Assembly: GCF_029581575.1 (NCBI RefSeq)
Contig: NZ_CP089975.1
Location: 1,240,001 to 1,304,000 of the forward strand
Direction: 5' to 3'
Length of the DNA stretch: 64,000 nucleotides
From: Moraxella nasibovis
GTDB taxonomy: Bacteria > Pseudomonadota > Gammaproteobacteria > Pseudomonadales > Moraxellaceae
Part shown: in pieces, positions 17,904 to 27,993 of the stretch
How positions within the stretch are numbered: position 1 is the stretch's first letter
How the letters are laid out: each line of letters opens with the position of its first letter
The notes under the pieces: generated by a model
What the model was told of the DNA's origin: nothing
The model's database searches: none
What the model saw: the letters and a program-made list of their open reading frames with translations, nothing else
Made by a program: the position numbers and the translations under genes

Positions 17904-18683
17904 TCAGTCATTCAAGGCAAAATGCACCGTCTTTATATCTCCCACATCATCGCCCGCTTGGGATTTTTCGTGCCAAGTCAGCGTCTCGTCAGTCATCGCC
18001 AGCACATTGGAGACGCAAGTGCCGTAGCCATCTGTCTTAACAAATATCGCCGACAACGCCTTCTCCCATGCCTCATCGATGCCCGTGTTAGGCAGGCGCT
18101 CTTGGGTGCGAGCATCTTCCAAGACATCCAAGCCCACCGCCAAAACATCGCCGCCAAGCCTCGTTCCGTCATGCCCGATGAGCGGCAGCAGCTCTTGGGT
18201 AAAACGCTTTCGTAAATGCGCCACTTTCGCCCAGTCATCACCCATAAGACCATTAGACAGCACATACACACCGCCATGCAAAGCCTCTGGCGCATGACCT
18301 TTGTTGCTCATGTACACCGCCTGCTGCCTATTGCCCACGATGAGATTAAAGCCAGCATAGTCTTGCTGTGTTTTTTGTAGCGCTTTGGCAAACTGCATGG
18401 GACTGTCATCAGACTGCAAAAACGCCGTCAAGAGATGCCCACGAGAAGTGGCAAACTTACGCCGATCTCGACCATCTCGATAATTGGTCAGCACCGCCCA
18501 GCGTCCAGATTTTGTCACACCAAGCCAAGTTCCCCCTTCTGACAAATCCCTACCTGCATAAAATCTCAAATCCTCTTGATAATCAAGCCCTGCACTTGGT
18601 CTGTCATAAAATTCATCACGATTTGAAATCAAAAACAGCGGCACTTGATGACACACTTGCCACGCTAAGGCGACGATACACAT
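17904..18683 (-). CDS. NRDE-family protein (TANGO2-like)
   Basis: A 259-residue protein starting MCIVALAW, with the defining NRDE sequence in FLISNRDEFYDRP near residue 20. GGTWLGVTKSGRWAVLTNYRD follows at about 50-70, then the VYVLSNGLMGDDWAKV segment. A Cys directly after the initiator Met is conserved in this family, which is thought to resemble N-terminal nucleophile hydrolases. Animal TANGO2 has been linked to haem or lipid handling; the bacterial role is unsettled. A TTG two codons earlier was rejected because the ATG at 18683 has AAGGAT at good spacing. Confidence 0.87.
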   Translation of the reverse strand: MCIVALAWQVCHQVPLFLISNRDEFYDRPSAGLDYQEDLRFYAGRDLSEGGTWLGVTKSGRWAVLTNYRDGRDRRKFATSRGHLLTAFLQSDDSPMQFAKALQKTQQDYAGFNLIVGNRQQAVYMSNKGHAPEALHGGVYVLSNGLMGDDWAKVAHLRKRFTQELLPLIGHDGTRLGGDVLAVGLDVLEDARTQERLPNTGIDEAWEKALSAIFVKTDGYGTCVSNVLAMTDETLTWHEKSQAGDDVGDIKTVHFALND

Positions 18684-18831
18684 GAACAATCCTTATTAAA
18701 AACCCAATGATATACTAAGAGTGGAAAACACATCAACCACACGCCACCACACAAAAACAGGGGCGAAAACCTCACCCCTGTCAATCATAGCTACTCGTAG
18801 CTGCTCATACTATCTGCGCAGATGACCAAAA

Positions 18832-20511
18832 TCACTCGGCGAACAAACCTTTGGCAAACATGTCTCGCATGACTTTCTTATCAAGCTTGCCGACGCTGGT
18901 TTTTGGCAGCTGCTCCAAAAATCTCACTTGGCTTGGTATGCCGTATTTTGGAATCATACCCCGCTCGAATGCCTGCTCAGCCAGCGCCAAAATGTCCTCG
19001 GCTTTGGTCTCTTGGCAGTCTGGCTTTTTGACGATGAGTGCCATCGGACGCTCACCCCATTTCTCATCTGGCACGCCGATCACTGCGATGTCTGCCACGC
19101 TCGGATGCAGCGACAAAATTGTCTCGATTTCAAGCGACGACACCCACTCGCCACCAGATTTGATGACATCTTTTAGGCGGTCGGTGACTTGCAGATTGCC
19201 CTCACGATTTATGTGGGCGATGTCTTGGGTGTGTAGATAGCCGCCCTGCCACAGCTCGTCGCCTGCGTCGTGGTTTTTAAAGTAGCTTTGGGTGAGCCAC
19301 GGCGCACGCACCACGATCTCGCCAGTAGATTGCTCATCTTGGGCATCGATGCGCTCACCGCCTTGCCACAGCTGAATGTCCACCAGCGCCACAGGCACGC
19401 CCGTCTTGGTGCGGCGGATGATGTCTTCATCTTCGCTCAGCACCTCTTTTTGATTGAATGTACTCATCGTGATGACAGGGCAAGTCTCCGACATGCCATA
19501 AGCGGTGAACGCCTCCACCCCGTTGGCAACGGCAGTTCTGGCAAGCCCTTCGGTCAGGCGTGAGCCACCGATGATCATCTTTAAGCCATCAAATTTACGC
19601 CCACGCTTCGCCATCTCACCCAAAAGCATTTGTAAGATGGTCGGCACGCCATGCGTGAAGGTCACGCCCTTTTGTTCAATCATGTCCACAAGCTTTTCAG
19701 GCACATAGCGCCCCGGATAAATCTGCTCGATGCCGATCATCGTTGACATGTATGGCACACCCCAGCCATGCACATGAAACAGCGGCGTCACTGGCATATA
19801 GACATCGCCATATCCCAAGCCTTGCTTCTCGGCATTGAGCGCAAAGGCAGTGGTGATGCCAAGCGTGTGCAGCACCAGCTGACGATGGCTGAAAAATACA
19901 CCCTTTGGATCGCCTGTGGTACCACTGGTATAAAAGGTGGTGGCGATGGTGTTTTCATCAAAATCTGGAAAATCAAAATCTTCGCTGGCAGCAGCAAGCA
20001 GTGCCTCGTATTCGCCTGCGCATAAGCTGTGCATGTAGTCAGGAATGGCATTTGGCGCACCATCAAAAGCGCCATCGTCCAGCCAAATGACCTTTTCGAC
20101 GGACGGCACATCCAAGTGATAATCTTGAATCATCGGCGCAAATTCTGCATTGAGCAGCAGCACCTTAGGCTTGGCATGATTGAGCGTGTACAGCACCTTA
20201 TCAGGCGACAAGCGAATGTTCACCGTCTGCAAAATGTACTGACTCATCGGCACCGCAAAATAACTCTCCAAATAACGATGCGAATCCCAATCCATCACCG
20301 CCACCACATCGCCCGCCTGCAAATCAAGGCTCTTTAAGACATTGGCAAGGCGATTGATGCGCTTGAAAAAGTCAGCATAAGTATAAGTCAGGCGATCAGC
20401 ATAGTGGATCTTTTGGTCTTTTGATGCGACTTTGGCACGGTTCAAAAGCTGCTTGATGAGTAGCGGATAGGCATAAGCCTCGTGGGCGCTCTGATAGTCT
20501 TGATAGTCCAT
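18832..20511 (-). CDS. Fatty-acid--CoA ligase (AMP-binding, AlkK/FadD type)
   Basis: A 559-residue adenylate-forming enzyme. The P-loop-like signature TTFYTSGTTGDPKGVFFSH is at about 190-210, the A5 motif TAYGMSETCPV at about 335, the TGEIVVRAPW and ITDRLKD-type segment (LQVTDRLKDVIKSGGEWVSS) at about 430-450, and the catalytic Lys near the end (KTSVGKLDKKVMRD). It activates medium- or long-chain fatty acids to acyl-CoA for beta-oxidation; chain length is not readable from sequence. It stands alone between the NRDE gene and lysS. Confidence 0.92.
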   Translation of the reverse strand: MDYQDYQSAHEAYAYPLLIKQLLNRAKVASKDQKIHYADRLTYTYADFFKRINRLANVLKSLDLQAGDVVAVMDWDSHRYLESYFAVPMSQYILQTVNIRLSPDKVLYTLNHAKPKVLLLNAEFAPMIQDYHLDVPSVEKVIWLDDGAFDGAPNAIPDYMHSLCAGEYEALLAAASEDFDFPDFDENTIATTFYTSGTTGDPKGVFFSHRQLVLHTLGITTAFALNAEKQGLGYGDVYMPVTPLFHVHGWGVPYMSTMIGIEQIYPGRYVPEKLVDMIEQKGVTFTHGVPTILQMLLGEMAKRGRKFDGLKMIIGGSRLTEGLARTAVANGVEAFTAYGMSETCPVITMSTFNQKEVLSEDEDIIRRTKTGVPVALVDIQLWQGGERIDAQDEQSTGEIVVRAPWLTQSYFKNHDAGDELWQGGYLHTQDIAHINREGNLQVTDRLKDVIKSGGEWVSSLEIETILSLHPSVADIAVIGVPDEKWGERPMALIVKKPDCQETKAEDILALAEQAFERGMIPKYGIPSQVRFLEQLPKTSVGKLDKKVMRDMFAKGLFAE

Positions 20512-20662
20512 GATATCACTCCTTGATAGTCTTGATGGTAGTTGATGGCGGTCGCTGACCGTTTAGCTACTAGCATAGTGATTTTTCAAAATGTTGTCAA
20601 TATACATTTCACAAAAAAGCTGTTGCCTTAGGTCGGTACAGTTTTGCCGTCCGCTTGCGACA

Positions 20663-20696
20663 AGCCCCGCTCATGTCAAAAACATCAAGCGGGGCT
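20663..20696. terminator. Strong GC-rich hairpin downstream of lysS
   Basis: A perfect 9-base stem, AGCCCCGCT with AGCGGGGCT, has an inner ATGT/ACAT stem in its loop. It sits 28 bases after the lysS stop, but no T run follows on either strand. It could be a terminator of the hairpin-only type, a 3' end stabiliser or an attenuator remnant. Confidence 0.55.
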
Positions 20697-20723
20697 ATGG
20701 CAAATGGTGCGTTTATACGCTCA

Positions 20724-22241
20724 TCACTTATGACGCATATGCGGGAATAAAATCACATCACGAATACTTGGTGCATTAGCAAATAGCATCACCAAACGGT
20801 CAATACCAATGCCTTCGCCTGCGGTTGGCGGCAAGCCATATTCAAGGGCTTCAATAAAGTCAGCATCATAATGCATTGCCTCATCATCGCCTGCGTCTTT
20901 TTCTGCCACCTGCTGTTTAAAGCGTTCGGCTTGGTCGATTGGGTCATTTAATTCTGAAAAGCCATTGGCAAGTTCTCGTCCGCCAATAAAGAATTCAAAA
21001 CGGTCGGTAATGTGTGGATTGTCATCATTACGGCGAGCAAGGGGCGAAGTTTCTGCTGGGTATTCAGTAATAAAAGTCGGCTGTCTTAGCTGTGTTTCTA
21101 CCGTTTCTTCAAACACAATGGTTTGTAATTTACCCAACCCGAACGATGGTTTGACTTCTTCTTTTAACGTATTTTTAACAAAATCCGCCAAGAATTCACG
21201 GTCATTGATATTATCCAAAGTCAGATTAGGATTATATTTTAAAATCGCTTCGCTCATTGGGATTTTGGCAAATGGGGCTTTAAAACTAAATACTTCTTCG
21301 CCATAAGGGACATCAGTCGTTCCTAAAATATCCATTGCCAATTTTTCAAGCATATTTTCAGTCAATGCCATTAAATCTTTATAATCAGCATAGGCTTGAT
21401 AAAATTCAATCATCGTAAATTCAGGATTATGACGAGTAGAAACGCCTTCGTTACGGAAGTTACGGTTAATTTCAAATACACGCTCAAAACCGCCAACCAC
21501 CAAGCGTTTTAAATAAAGCTCTGGGGCAATACGCAAAAACAGCTCCATATCCAAGGCATTATGATGCGTAACAAACGGACGAGCAGATGCACCACCTGGG
21601 ATAATGTGCATCATTGGCGTTTCAACTTCCATATAGCGTTCATTGGTGAGATATTCACGAATGCCTGCCACCACTTTTGAGCGAATTTCAAAAGTTTTAC
21701 GGGTTTCTTCGTTCACCATCAAATCTAAATATCGTTGGCGATATTTCACTTCGGTATCGGTCAAACCGTGAAATTTATCAGGAAGTGGGCGCAGTGATTT
21801 AGTCAATAATTCAAATTGCTCTAAATGAACATATAAATCGCCTTTGCCAGAACGACCCAAAAAACCTGTGCCAGCTACAATATCGCCCAAATCTAGCGAT
21901 TTAATCAGCTCCAAAGTATCGGCATCAAGCCCTTTTCTATCGACATAAAGTTGGATACGACCTGTCATATCTTGAATGACGATAAACGAGCCACGATTAA
22001 GCATCACTCGTCCTGCGACTTTGGCATACACTTTTTCGCCATTTTCAATGGTTTCTTTATCCACGCCTTCAAATTGGGCTTGTAAATCGCCTGCATAATC
22101 TTCACGCTTAAAAGTATTGGGATAAGCGGTTTTGCCATTTTCTTTGGCTTTATTTTCCAAGTCTTTTAATTTGGCGTGGCGTTGGGCGATTAAATCGTTT
22201 TCGCTGAGTTGTGTTTCAGGGGTTTGGGTCTCTTTTGACAT
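20724..22241 (-). CDS. lysS: Lysyl-tRNA synthetase (class II)
   Basis: 505 residues. The OB-fold anticodon-binding domain (about 65-180, [24 protein letters not shown]) is followed by the class II catalytic core: motif 1 around [16 protein letters not shown], motif 2 [25 protein letters not shown] and motif 3 [19 protein letters not shown]. It charges tRNA-Lys in the cytoplasm. The length is normal. In enterobacteria prfB precedes lysS; here the neighbouring release factor gene is prfA, 0.95 kb upstream on the same strand. Confidence 0.98.
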   Translation of the reverse strand: MSKETQTPETQLSENDLIAQRHAKLKDLENKAKENGKTAYPNTFKREDYAGDLQAQFEGVDKETIENGEKVYAKVAGRVMLNRGSFIVIQDMTGRIQLYVDRKGLDADTLELIKSLDLGDIVAGTGFLGRSGKGDLYVHLEQFELLTKSLRPLPDKFHGLTDTEVKYRQRYLDLMVNEETRKTFEIRSKVVAGIREYLTNERYMEVETPMMHIIPGGASARPFVTHHNALDMELFLRIAPELYLKRLVVGGFERVFEINRNFRNEGVSTRHNPEFTMIEFYQAYADYKDLMALTENMLEKLAMDILGTTDVPYGEEVFSFKAPFAKIPMSEAILKYNPNLTLDNINDREFLADFVKNTLKEEVKPSFGLGKLQTIVFEETVETQLRQPTFITEYPAETSPLARRNDDNPHITDRFEFFIGGRELANGFSELNDPIDQAERFKQQVAEKDAGDDEAMHYDADFIEALEYGLPPTAGEGIGIDRLVMLFANAPSIRDVILFPHMRHK

Positions 22242-22394
22242 AATAAAAACCTTTGTTAAATTTTAAAATTAAATGTTTATTTGAATAAGTTCAAGGTATG
22301 CGCACACCTTTAAAATCTAAGTTTTTTCAAAAAGATGAGTATATGCACCTTGTGATTTGGTTATTTGGGCTTTGAATGAGATTGATGAATAACA

Positions 22395-22823
22395 TTAATG
22401 TACGCACAAAACCCCACTAAACTCGCCTTTATTGACCGTGCCATAACAGCCAAATGGGACATTATTGCTTGGGCAGACACCTGTTGCTTTGGTATTTTCT
22501 TTGGCATAATCGTCCACAGAAGCAGTACATCGCCCTGCTTGGCAGTCGCTACCGTCCGTACACACTTTGCCTTTATCGGCAAATTCCACCACGCAAAAAT
22601 CGTATCCAAGCAAGCCTTGTTTGCTAATTTGTCCGCCTTGTTTTTGGCATTCGGCAATCTCGGCAGGGGTTGCGTATTTGCCCGCTGGGTGTTTGACCAT
22701 GTTGGCGGTTAAAGTTGTCCCCACGGTCTGTTTTGGTGTGTTATCCACTTTTTGCTTATTGATGGTGTTAGGTGTACAAGCGGTTAATGTGAATACAGTT
22801 ATCACGCAAAACAATTTTTTCAT
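22395..22823 (-). CDS. Small Cys-rich lipoprotein of unknown function
   Basis: 142 residues from the ATG at 22823. The signal MKKLFCVITVFTLTAC has lipobox LTAC. The mature part carries eight further Cys, including CTDGSDCQAGRC, which suggests a small disulfide-bonded domain in the periplasm or at the outer membrane. The frame is open 23 codons further upstream, but that would run into the preceding gene and lose the signal peptide. It begins one base after the stop of the membrane protein gene and is probably translationally coupled to it. Homologues not recognised. Confidence 0.78.
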   Translation of the reverse strand: MKKLFCVITVFTLTACTPNTINKQKVDNTPKQTVGTTLTANMVKHPAGKYATPAEIAECQKQGGQISKQGLLGYDFCVVEFADKGKVCTDGSDCQAGRCTASVDDYAKENTKATGVCPSNNVPFGCYGTVNKGEFSGVLCVH

Positions 22824-22824
22824 T

Positions 22825-23190
22825 TTATTTACGCTCTTTATTTTTCCAAACCGTCTTTGGCAAAAAATAGAATGCAGATAATATTGTACCAATGGGAAAT
22901 CCTAGCAACATAATTGCAAAAACGATTTCTGAAATTCTGCGGGACAGTTCCAATTTTCTTTTTGCACCTATTGCAAGCAATAAATGAACTGCCATAATAG
23001 GCATAAAACCCAACAAACTTTCTACAAATATTTGCCAAGAGCTTCTTTCTTTATATAAGGCTCCCAAAATAGGGTGGTTTCCAAAATAACCAAACGCAGA
23101 AACGAGTATAAAATAAAAAACAACAAAGCCAATATGCACTCGCATCAGCCTTAGATGATTATTATTAAAAGTTGTTTCCCATTGTTTCAT
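22825..23190 (-). CDS. Small membrane protein in the prfA operon
   Basis: A 121-residue protein with three likely membrane helices (about 17-38, 52-73 and 88-110) and a basic C-terminus KTVWKNKERK. No family recognised. The ATG follows the prfA stop codon with no gap, with GGGGA within the end of prfA as its ribosome site, so translation is coupled. The Cys-rich lipoprotein gene follows after one base. The tight packing suggests it is real and cotranscribed. Confidence 0.75.
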   Translation of the reverse strand: MKQWETTFNNNHLRLMRVHIGFVVFYFILVSAFGYFGNHPILGALYKERSSWQIFVESLLGFMPIMAVHLLLAIGAKRKLELSRRISEIVFAIMLLGFPIGTILSAFYFLPKTVWKNKERK

Positions 23191-24267
23191 TTATTCCCCA
23201 ACACTCGCCATCAAATCCGCCTGATGTTCTCGCAGTAAACTGTCCAATAACTCACCCAAATCCCCTTCCATAATCGCATCTAGCTTATAAAGGGTCAAAT
23301 TGATACGGTGGTCGGTCATACGCCCTTGTGGGAAATTATAGGTGCGAATGCGTTCCGAGCGGTCGCCAGAGCCGACTAGATTTCGTCTCATATCGCTCGT
23401 GGCATCTACTTGGGCTTGAACTTTGGCTTGCTGGATTTTGGCAACCAGCATTTTCATTGCTTTATCTTTGTTGGCGTGCTGAGAGCGTTCTTGCTGACAC
23501 TCTGCCACCACACCTGTGGGAATGTGCGTGATTCGCACCGCACTGTCGGTCGTATTGACATGCTGACCGCCCGCCCCGCTTGAACGATAGGTGTCAATCC
23601 GTAAATCCGCAGGGTTAATCTCCACCGTGTCATCAATCTCAATCTCAGGCATCACGGCAACTGTACACGCCGATGTATGCACACGCCCCTGAGACTCGGT
23701 CGCTGGCACTCGCTGAACACGATGAGCCCCGCTTTCAAATTTGAGCCGTCCATAAACGCCCACGCCTGACACACGGCTGATGATTTCTTTATAGCCGCCG
23801 TGTTCGCCTTCGTTTGCCGACAGCACTTCCACCTGCCAGCCTTGACTTTGTGCGTATTTTTGGTACATACGAAACAAATCGCCCGAGAATATCGCTGCTT
23901 CATCGCCGCCTGTGCCTGCTCGGATTTCCAAAAATGCCGTTGCCTTGTCATTAGGGTCTTTTGGGAGCATGGCGACATTTAGGGTTTCGGTAAGCTCATC
24001 AATTTTGGCTTTTGCCGACTCAATTTCGTCTTGGGCAAGCTCACGCATATCAGGGTCGGACAGCATTTCATTGGCGGTTTCAAGGTCGCTTTCGGCTTGG
24101 ACAAACGCCTGCCACAGCCCCACCAATTCGTCCAACTCGCTATGCTCCATGGACAAGGCACGGAACTTTTTATTGTCCGAAATCACATCTGGATCGGACA
24201 ACAAATGGGTCACTTCTTCAAATCTGTCCGCCATTTGGTCAAGGCGGTGGCGTAAACTTTCTTTCAT
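23191..24267 (-). CDS. prfA: Peptide chain release factor 1
   Basis: 358 residues, the normal RF1 length. It recognises UAA and UAG stop codons: the anticodon-like tripeptide PAT is in [16 protein letters not shown] (about 180-195). It triggers peptide release with the GGQ motif in [18 protein letters not shown] (about 230). The N-terminal helical domain begins [19 protein letters not shown]. hemK/prmC, which often follows and methylates the GGQ Gln, is not adjacent; two unrecognised envelope-protein genes follow instead. Confidence 0.98.
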   Translation of the reverse strand: MKESLRHRLDQMADRFEEVTHLLSDPDVISDNKKFRALSMEHSELDELVGLWQAFVQAESDLETANEMLSDPDMRELAQDEIESAKAKIDELTETLNVAMLPKDPNDKATAFLEIRAGTGGDEAAIFSGDLFRMYQKYAQSQGWQVEVLSANEGEHGGYKEIISRVSGVGVYGRLKFESGAHRVQRVPATESQGRVHTSACTVAVMPEIEIDDTVEINPADLRIDTYRSSGAGGQHVNTTDSAVRITHIPTGVVAECQQERSQHANKDKAMKMLVAKIQQAKVQAQVDATSDMRRNLVGSGDRSERIRTYNFPQGRMTDHRINLTLYKLDAIMEGDLGELLDSLLREHQADLMASVGE

Positions 24268-24406
24268 TATGATTGACAGGCTTTGTTATTAAACTGGTTA
24301 TTTTGCCATAAAATGATAAGTTTTGCATTAAGTTTTGCTATAATTAACCACAAAATTAACACGCCATCACATCAGCACGCATCAGAACAAACCTTTGGAA
24401 AAAATC

Positions 24407-25054
24407 ATGAACGCAATCATTCTAGACACCGAGACCACAGGCATGAGTATGCCACACGCCACCGAGATTGCATGGATTGAGATTGATGAGCATCTAAACC
24501 AAACCAATCTTAGCTTTAATCAGCGTTTCAACCCCCTAAAACCCATCGAGTCTGGGGCAAGTCGGGTCACAGGCATCTATGATGAGGATGTCAAAGATGC
24601 GCCGCCACACACCACTTTTGACATGCCAAAGGTGACTTATGTGATTGGGCATAACATTCGCTATGATTTGGGCGTCCTTCAAAACGCAGGTGTCGATTTG
24701 TCATCGATCAAGCCGATTTGTACTTGCAATTTGGCAAGAAAATATTTTGGCGAGCTGCCAAGATTTAGCCTTGGCGCGCTTTTGACGCATTTTTATCCTG
24801 AGGATAAGGCGGTCTATGAAAATCATGCGCATGGCGCTTATTATGATGTGCTTTTTACCTATAAAGTGCTGATTGCACTAAACCAAAGGATTGGCGCAAG
24901 CGACTTTGAGACTTTATTCATCGAAAGCCTGCCCACTAAGATGCCCTTTGGCAAGCACAAAGGCAAGCGTTTTGAGGAAGTGCCAGAGGATTATAAGCGC
25001 TGGCTGCTGCGCCAAGACATTGATAATGCCTTAAAAGTGGCGCTGTTTTATTAA
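24407..25054 (+). CDS. DEDDh 3'-5' exonuclease, ExoX-like, with DUF3820 tail
   Basis: 215 residues. The exonuclease core has Asp7 and Glu9 in ILDTETTG, an Asp in GHNIRYDLGVL, and the His...Asp pair in NHAHGAYYDVLF, matching the DEDDh metal-binding set. The last ~45 residues (MPFGKHKGKRFEEVPEDYKRWLLRQ) form the small DUF3820 module often fused to ExoX-type enzymes. It probably trims single-stranded DNA ends in repair. The frame opens at a TTG (24395), but the ATG at 24407 begins the conserved core and has GGA upstream. Confidence 0.88.
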   Translation: MNAIILDTETTGMSMPHATEIAWIEIDEHLNQTNLSFNQRFNPLKPIESGASRVTGIYDEDVKDAPPHTTFDMPKVTYVIGHNIRYDLGVLQNAGVDLSSIKPICTCNLARKYFGELPRFSLGALLTHFYPEDKAVYENHAHGAYYDVLFTYKVLIALNQRIGASDFETLFIESLPTKMPFGKHKGKRFEEVPEDYKRWLLRQDIDNALKVALFY

Positions 25055-25123
25055 GCCATTTTTAACATGCTTTTACAAACTTCCGCCTAAATTTACACAA
25101 AACAGAGCCATCACTGACCACCA

Positions 25124-26245
25124 TCAAGCACGGCGAGTCAGCCACACGCCACTTTCAATGTGGTGTGTGTAGGGAAACTGGTCAAACAGCGCCATGCGTT
25201 TGATGTCGTGCGTTTGCGTGAGCGTTTGTAGATTGTCAAACAGCGTGTCTGGATTGCACGAAATGTAGATGATGTTGTCAAAATTTTGCAAAATCTTTAA
25301 AGTTTCGCCATCAATGCCTGCTCTGGGCGGATCAACAAACACCGTATTAAAGGCATAATTGTTCATCTCAATGCCAGCCTCCGCCAGCCGTCTAAATTCA
25401 CGCTTGCCTGCATGAGCCTCGCTAAATTCTTCGGCAGAAAGCCTTGCAATGTCAATGTTGGCGATGTTGTTTTTGGCAATCGCCCATTTGGCGGCATGGA
25501 CGGACGATTTGGCAAGCTCGGTCGCCAGCACTTTTTGAAAATATTTGGACAGTGGCAAGGTAAAATTGCCATTACCGCAGTACAATTCAAGCAAATCTTG
25601 TTTATTTTCAATGCCGTCCGCCACATCGCAGGCAAAGTTTAACATCTGCGTGCAAACAAAAGCATTGGGCTGGCTAAATCCGCCTTCAATCTGCCGATAA
25701 TAAAAGTCGGTTTCTACACCTTTGATATCGACTGTCATTTTTTCGGTAACAAAATCATCAGACAAGACAATTTTTTGCCCACGACTGCGACCGATGATTT
25801 TTACGCCCAATTTATCCGCCAAAGACTGTGCCACGCCCTGCCATGCTTCGTCTAATTTTTTGTGATAAATGAGCGAGACAAGCATTTCGCCGTGTAGCGT
25901 GCTTAAAAAATGCACTTCAAAAATCCGCTCTGACAACAGCGAATTTGCCTTTAATTCATCAAGCAGCACCGGCATCAGCTCGTTAATCTGGCGACTGGCG
26001 ATGGCAAATTCATCAAGACGCACCACCGTTTTTTTGCCCGCCTCATCACGCTCAAACATCGCATAAAACAGCTCATCGTCCGTATGCCAAATGCGAAACT
26101 CGGCACGCATACGAAAATGGCTGACTGGCGATGGATACACTTCAAGTGCAGGCGGATTAAATGGTGCAAATTGCTCGCCAATTCGGGCGATTTTTTCGGA
26201 TAATTGGGCTTGATAAGTCTGGTCGTTCATCACAAGTGCGGTCAT
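25124..26245 (-). CDS. trmA: tRNA (uracil-5-)-methyltransferase
   Basis: 373 residues. It methylates U54 of tRNAs using S-adenosylmethionine. The SAM-binding motif is [15 protein letters not shown] (about 217-231). The catalytic region contains [11 protein letters not shown] and the nucleophile Cys in [11 protein letters not shown] (about 335), with the general-base Glu near the C-terminus ([11 protein letters not shown]). The length is close to E. coli TrmA (366); the small size and lack of a TRAM domain separate it from RlmC/RlmD. It is convergent with the ExoX-like gene. Confidence 0.95.
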   Translation of the reverse strand: MTALVMNDQTYQAQLSEKIARIGEQFAPFNPPALEVYPSPVSHFRMRAEFRIWHTDDELFYAMFERDEAGKKTVVRLDEFAIASRQINELMPVLLDELKANSLLSERIFEVHFLSTLHGEMLVSLIYHKKLDEAWQGVAQSLADKLGVKIIGRSRGQKIVLSDDFVTEKMTVDIKGVETDFYYRQIEGGFSQPNAFVCTQMLNFACDVADGIENKQDLLELYCGNGNFTLPLSKYFQKVLATELAKSSVHAAKWAIAKNNIANIDIARLSAEEFSEAHAGKREFRRLAEAGIEMNNYAFNTVFVDPPRAGIDGETLKILQNFDNIIYISCNPDTLFDNLQTLTQTHDIKRMALFDQFPYTHHIESGVWLTRRA

Positions 26246-26296
26246 GTTCGGTTCTTAAATTAAAAAATGGCAAAATTACCACAGAATTATGTGAAA

Positions 26297-26388
26297 TTGT
26301 AGGTTGGGCTCTTCTTGCAAAAACCCAAAAAAATCAATGTGTTATGCCAAAAATTTTGGGTTTTACTGTCGTTCAATCCAACCTACAA
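26297..26388. repeat. 92-base palindromic element (MITE-like)
   Basis: The ends TTGTAGGTTGG (26297-26307) and CCAACCTACAA (26378-26388) are perfect 11-base inverted repeats. Inside, AAAACCCAAAA is opposed by TTTTGGGTTTT. It has no coding capacity and lies in the 356-base gap between trmA and the FabH-like gene. Its left end resembles the starts of the elements near 5996 and 61645. Confidence 0.75.
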
Positions 26389-26462
26389 AAGTTATATTAC
26401 TTTACTGATTTGTCTGGCTTACAGTTAATCCTTTATTATAACACAGCCTGATTGATGCTAAG

Positions 26463-26530
26463 GATTTTTATCCAAAGATTTTTTAAGGCGGTATCTACCA
26501 TATGGATTATGTTAAATAAATTTGATGAAC
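26463..26530. repeat. Dispersed intergenic repeat B, copy 1
   Basis: Shares with 61747-61816 the order ATTTTT, CCAAAG, then ATCTACCATATGGATTATG and a TAAATTTGA tail. Both copies sit immediately before a terminator facing a leftward gene. Confidence 0.75.
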
Positions 26531-26534
26531 CAAA

Positions 26535-26564
26535 AAATAAGAGCGAAACTACTCGCCCTTATTT
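26535..26564 (-). terminator. Intrinsic terminator of the FabH-like gene
   Basis: AAATAAGAGCGA pairs with TCGCCCTTATTT (one mismatch), with a six-base loop and an A/T-rich flank. It lies about 38 bases beyond the stop of the FabH-like gene. Confidence 0.75.
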
Positions 26565-26601
26565 GATGATTTCCACGATGGTGGATTGGTGTGAATATTT
26601 A

Positions 26602-27747
26602 TCACACTTTTTTGACAATCACCGAACCGATGGAATAACCTGCCCCAAACGAGCAAATCACCGCCAAATCGCCACTTGCCACGCCGTCTTGACAGCGGTG
26701 AAAGGCAATCATCGGACTTGCCGAACTGGTGTTACCAAATTCGTCAATCACCATCGGAGCAAGTGATTTGTCGGCGTCCTTACCCATCACGGTACGCAAA
26801 ATCAAATCAATCATGTTAATATTGGCTTGGTGTAGCCACAGTTTTTTGACTTGGTCGGTGCTGATGTGGTTTTCTGCCAAATGCGTGCTGATGATTTCAG
26901 AGACTTTTGGGCAAACTTCACGGAATACTTTTCGACCTTCTTGTAAAAACAGCTTGTCGGTGACAGGCTCGTCCAAATCTGGGTACATGGCGGATTTGGT
27001 GTGCAAAAACTCACTTCTGTCCATAAAGCCAAATTCGTTTTTGATGTTGGTGGAAAACTGCGTCCACAGTTTGCTGTCAATGATTTCGTAGCCTTTGGGT
27101 GTGTCCAGCTCTTCAATGATGGTCGCTGCCGCCACATCGCCAAAGATGAAATGACTGTCTCGATTTCGCCAGTTTAGATGGGCGGACGTAATCTCGACAT
27201 TGACCACGGCAATGCGTTTGCCAAGCCCTGCTTTAATCATGCCGACCGCTTGGGCAATACCAAAAGTCGCCGCACTGCACGCCACATTGGTATCAAAGGC
27301 AAAACCGCCTACCATACCCACAGCGTGCTGAATCTCAATGGCGATGGCAGGATAGACACGCTGAAAATTAGAACAAGCACAGATAATGCCGTCCAAATCT
27401 TTGCCTTCTAAGCCTGCATTAGCAAGGGCTTGGTTAAGTGCATCTACGCCCATCTCTGCCATGATGGATAGCTCCTCACCCAGCTTTCTGGCAGGGACTG
27501 TCGGCGCCATAATCTTAGGGTCTAAAATGCCTTTTTTATCAATGACATAGCGAGATTTAATGCCCGATGCCTTTTCAATAAATTCTACCGTAGAATGCTG
27601 CAAAGCGACCTTCTCGCCTGCCTCAATCGCTGCGGCATTTTCACGGTTGTAGTCATCAACATAAGTGTTAAACGCCGTTACCAGCTCGTCATTGCTGATT
27701 TTGTCTTTTGGGATATGCAGACCTGTAGCGGTCAGATAAATTGCCAT
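26602..27747 (-). CDS. Beta-ketoacyl-ACP synthase III-like condensing enzyme
   Basis: 381 residues of the thiolase fold. The catalytic triad is visible: Cys157 in TNVACSAATFGIAQ, His in KKLWLHQANINMID (about 305), and Asn in DEFGNTSSASPMIAFH (about 337). It is longer than classical FabH (about 320) and carries an inserted segment near residues 25-60. It therefore matches the longer FabH2-type branch found in Pseudomonas and Acinetobacter, which can prime fatty acids from acyl-CoA. No other fab genes are nearby, so the priming substrate cannot be told. Confidence 0.88.
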   Translation of the reverse strand: MAIYLTATGLHIPKDKISNDELVTAFNTYVDDYNRENAAAIEAGEKVALQHSTVEFIEKASGIKSRYVIDKKGILDPKIMAPTVPARKLGEELSIMAEMGVDALNQALANAGLEGKDLDGIICACSNFQRVYPAIAIEIQHAVGMVGGFAFDTNVACSAATFGIAQAVGMIKAGLGKRIAVVNVEITSAHLNWRNRDSHFIFGDVAAATIIEELDTPKGYEIIDSKLWTQFSTNIKNEFGFMDRSEFLHTKSAMYPDLDEPVTDKLFLQEGRKVFREVCPKVSEIISTHLAENHISTDQVKKLWLHQANINMIDLILRTVMGKDADKSLAPMVIDEFGNTSSASPMIAFHRCQDGVASGDLAVICSFGAGYSIGSVIVKKV

Positions 27748-27940
27748 ATTGAGTCCTTAATTTTGCTTTTAAAATTGGTTTTAACTTTGCCTAGTTTATC
27801 ACAAAAAGTGTAAGCATTTGTAAAATTTTATCACAACTTCTAAAAATTAGTGAACATTTTTACACTAAATTTACCATTTTTTTTAAATCAACCGACCAAC
27901 TCTTAATATTTTTTGGGCTTGACCGCCTTGACGCACCAAT

Positions 27941-27972
27941 AAAAAAGCCATGCCACATCGCACGGCTTTTTT
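27941..27972 (-). terminator. Intrinsic terminator of tpx
   Basis: AAAAAAGCC and GGCTTTTTT form a 9-base stem around a 14-base loop, about 22 bases beyond the tpx stop. Confidence 0.85.
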
Positions 27973-27993
27973 GGGGATTTTTTTAATAATCCA

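Noticed and set aside
22361-22657. Leftward 98-residue frame overlapping the Cys-rich lipoprotein
   Set aside because: Shifted-frame shadow; the lipoprotein frame has a signal peptide, lipobox and tight operon spacing.
26233-26241. AAGTGCGGT, the Haemophilus DNA uptake core
   Set aside because: A single copy in 64 kb; chance occurrence, and this uptake signal belongs to Pasteurellaceae.
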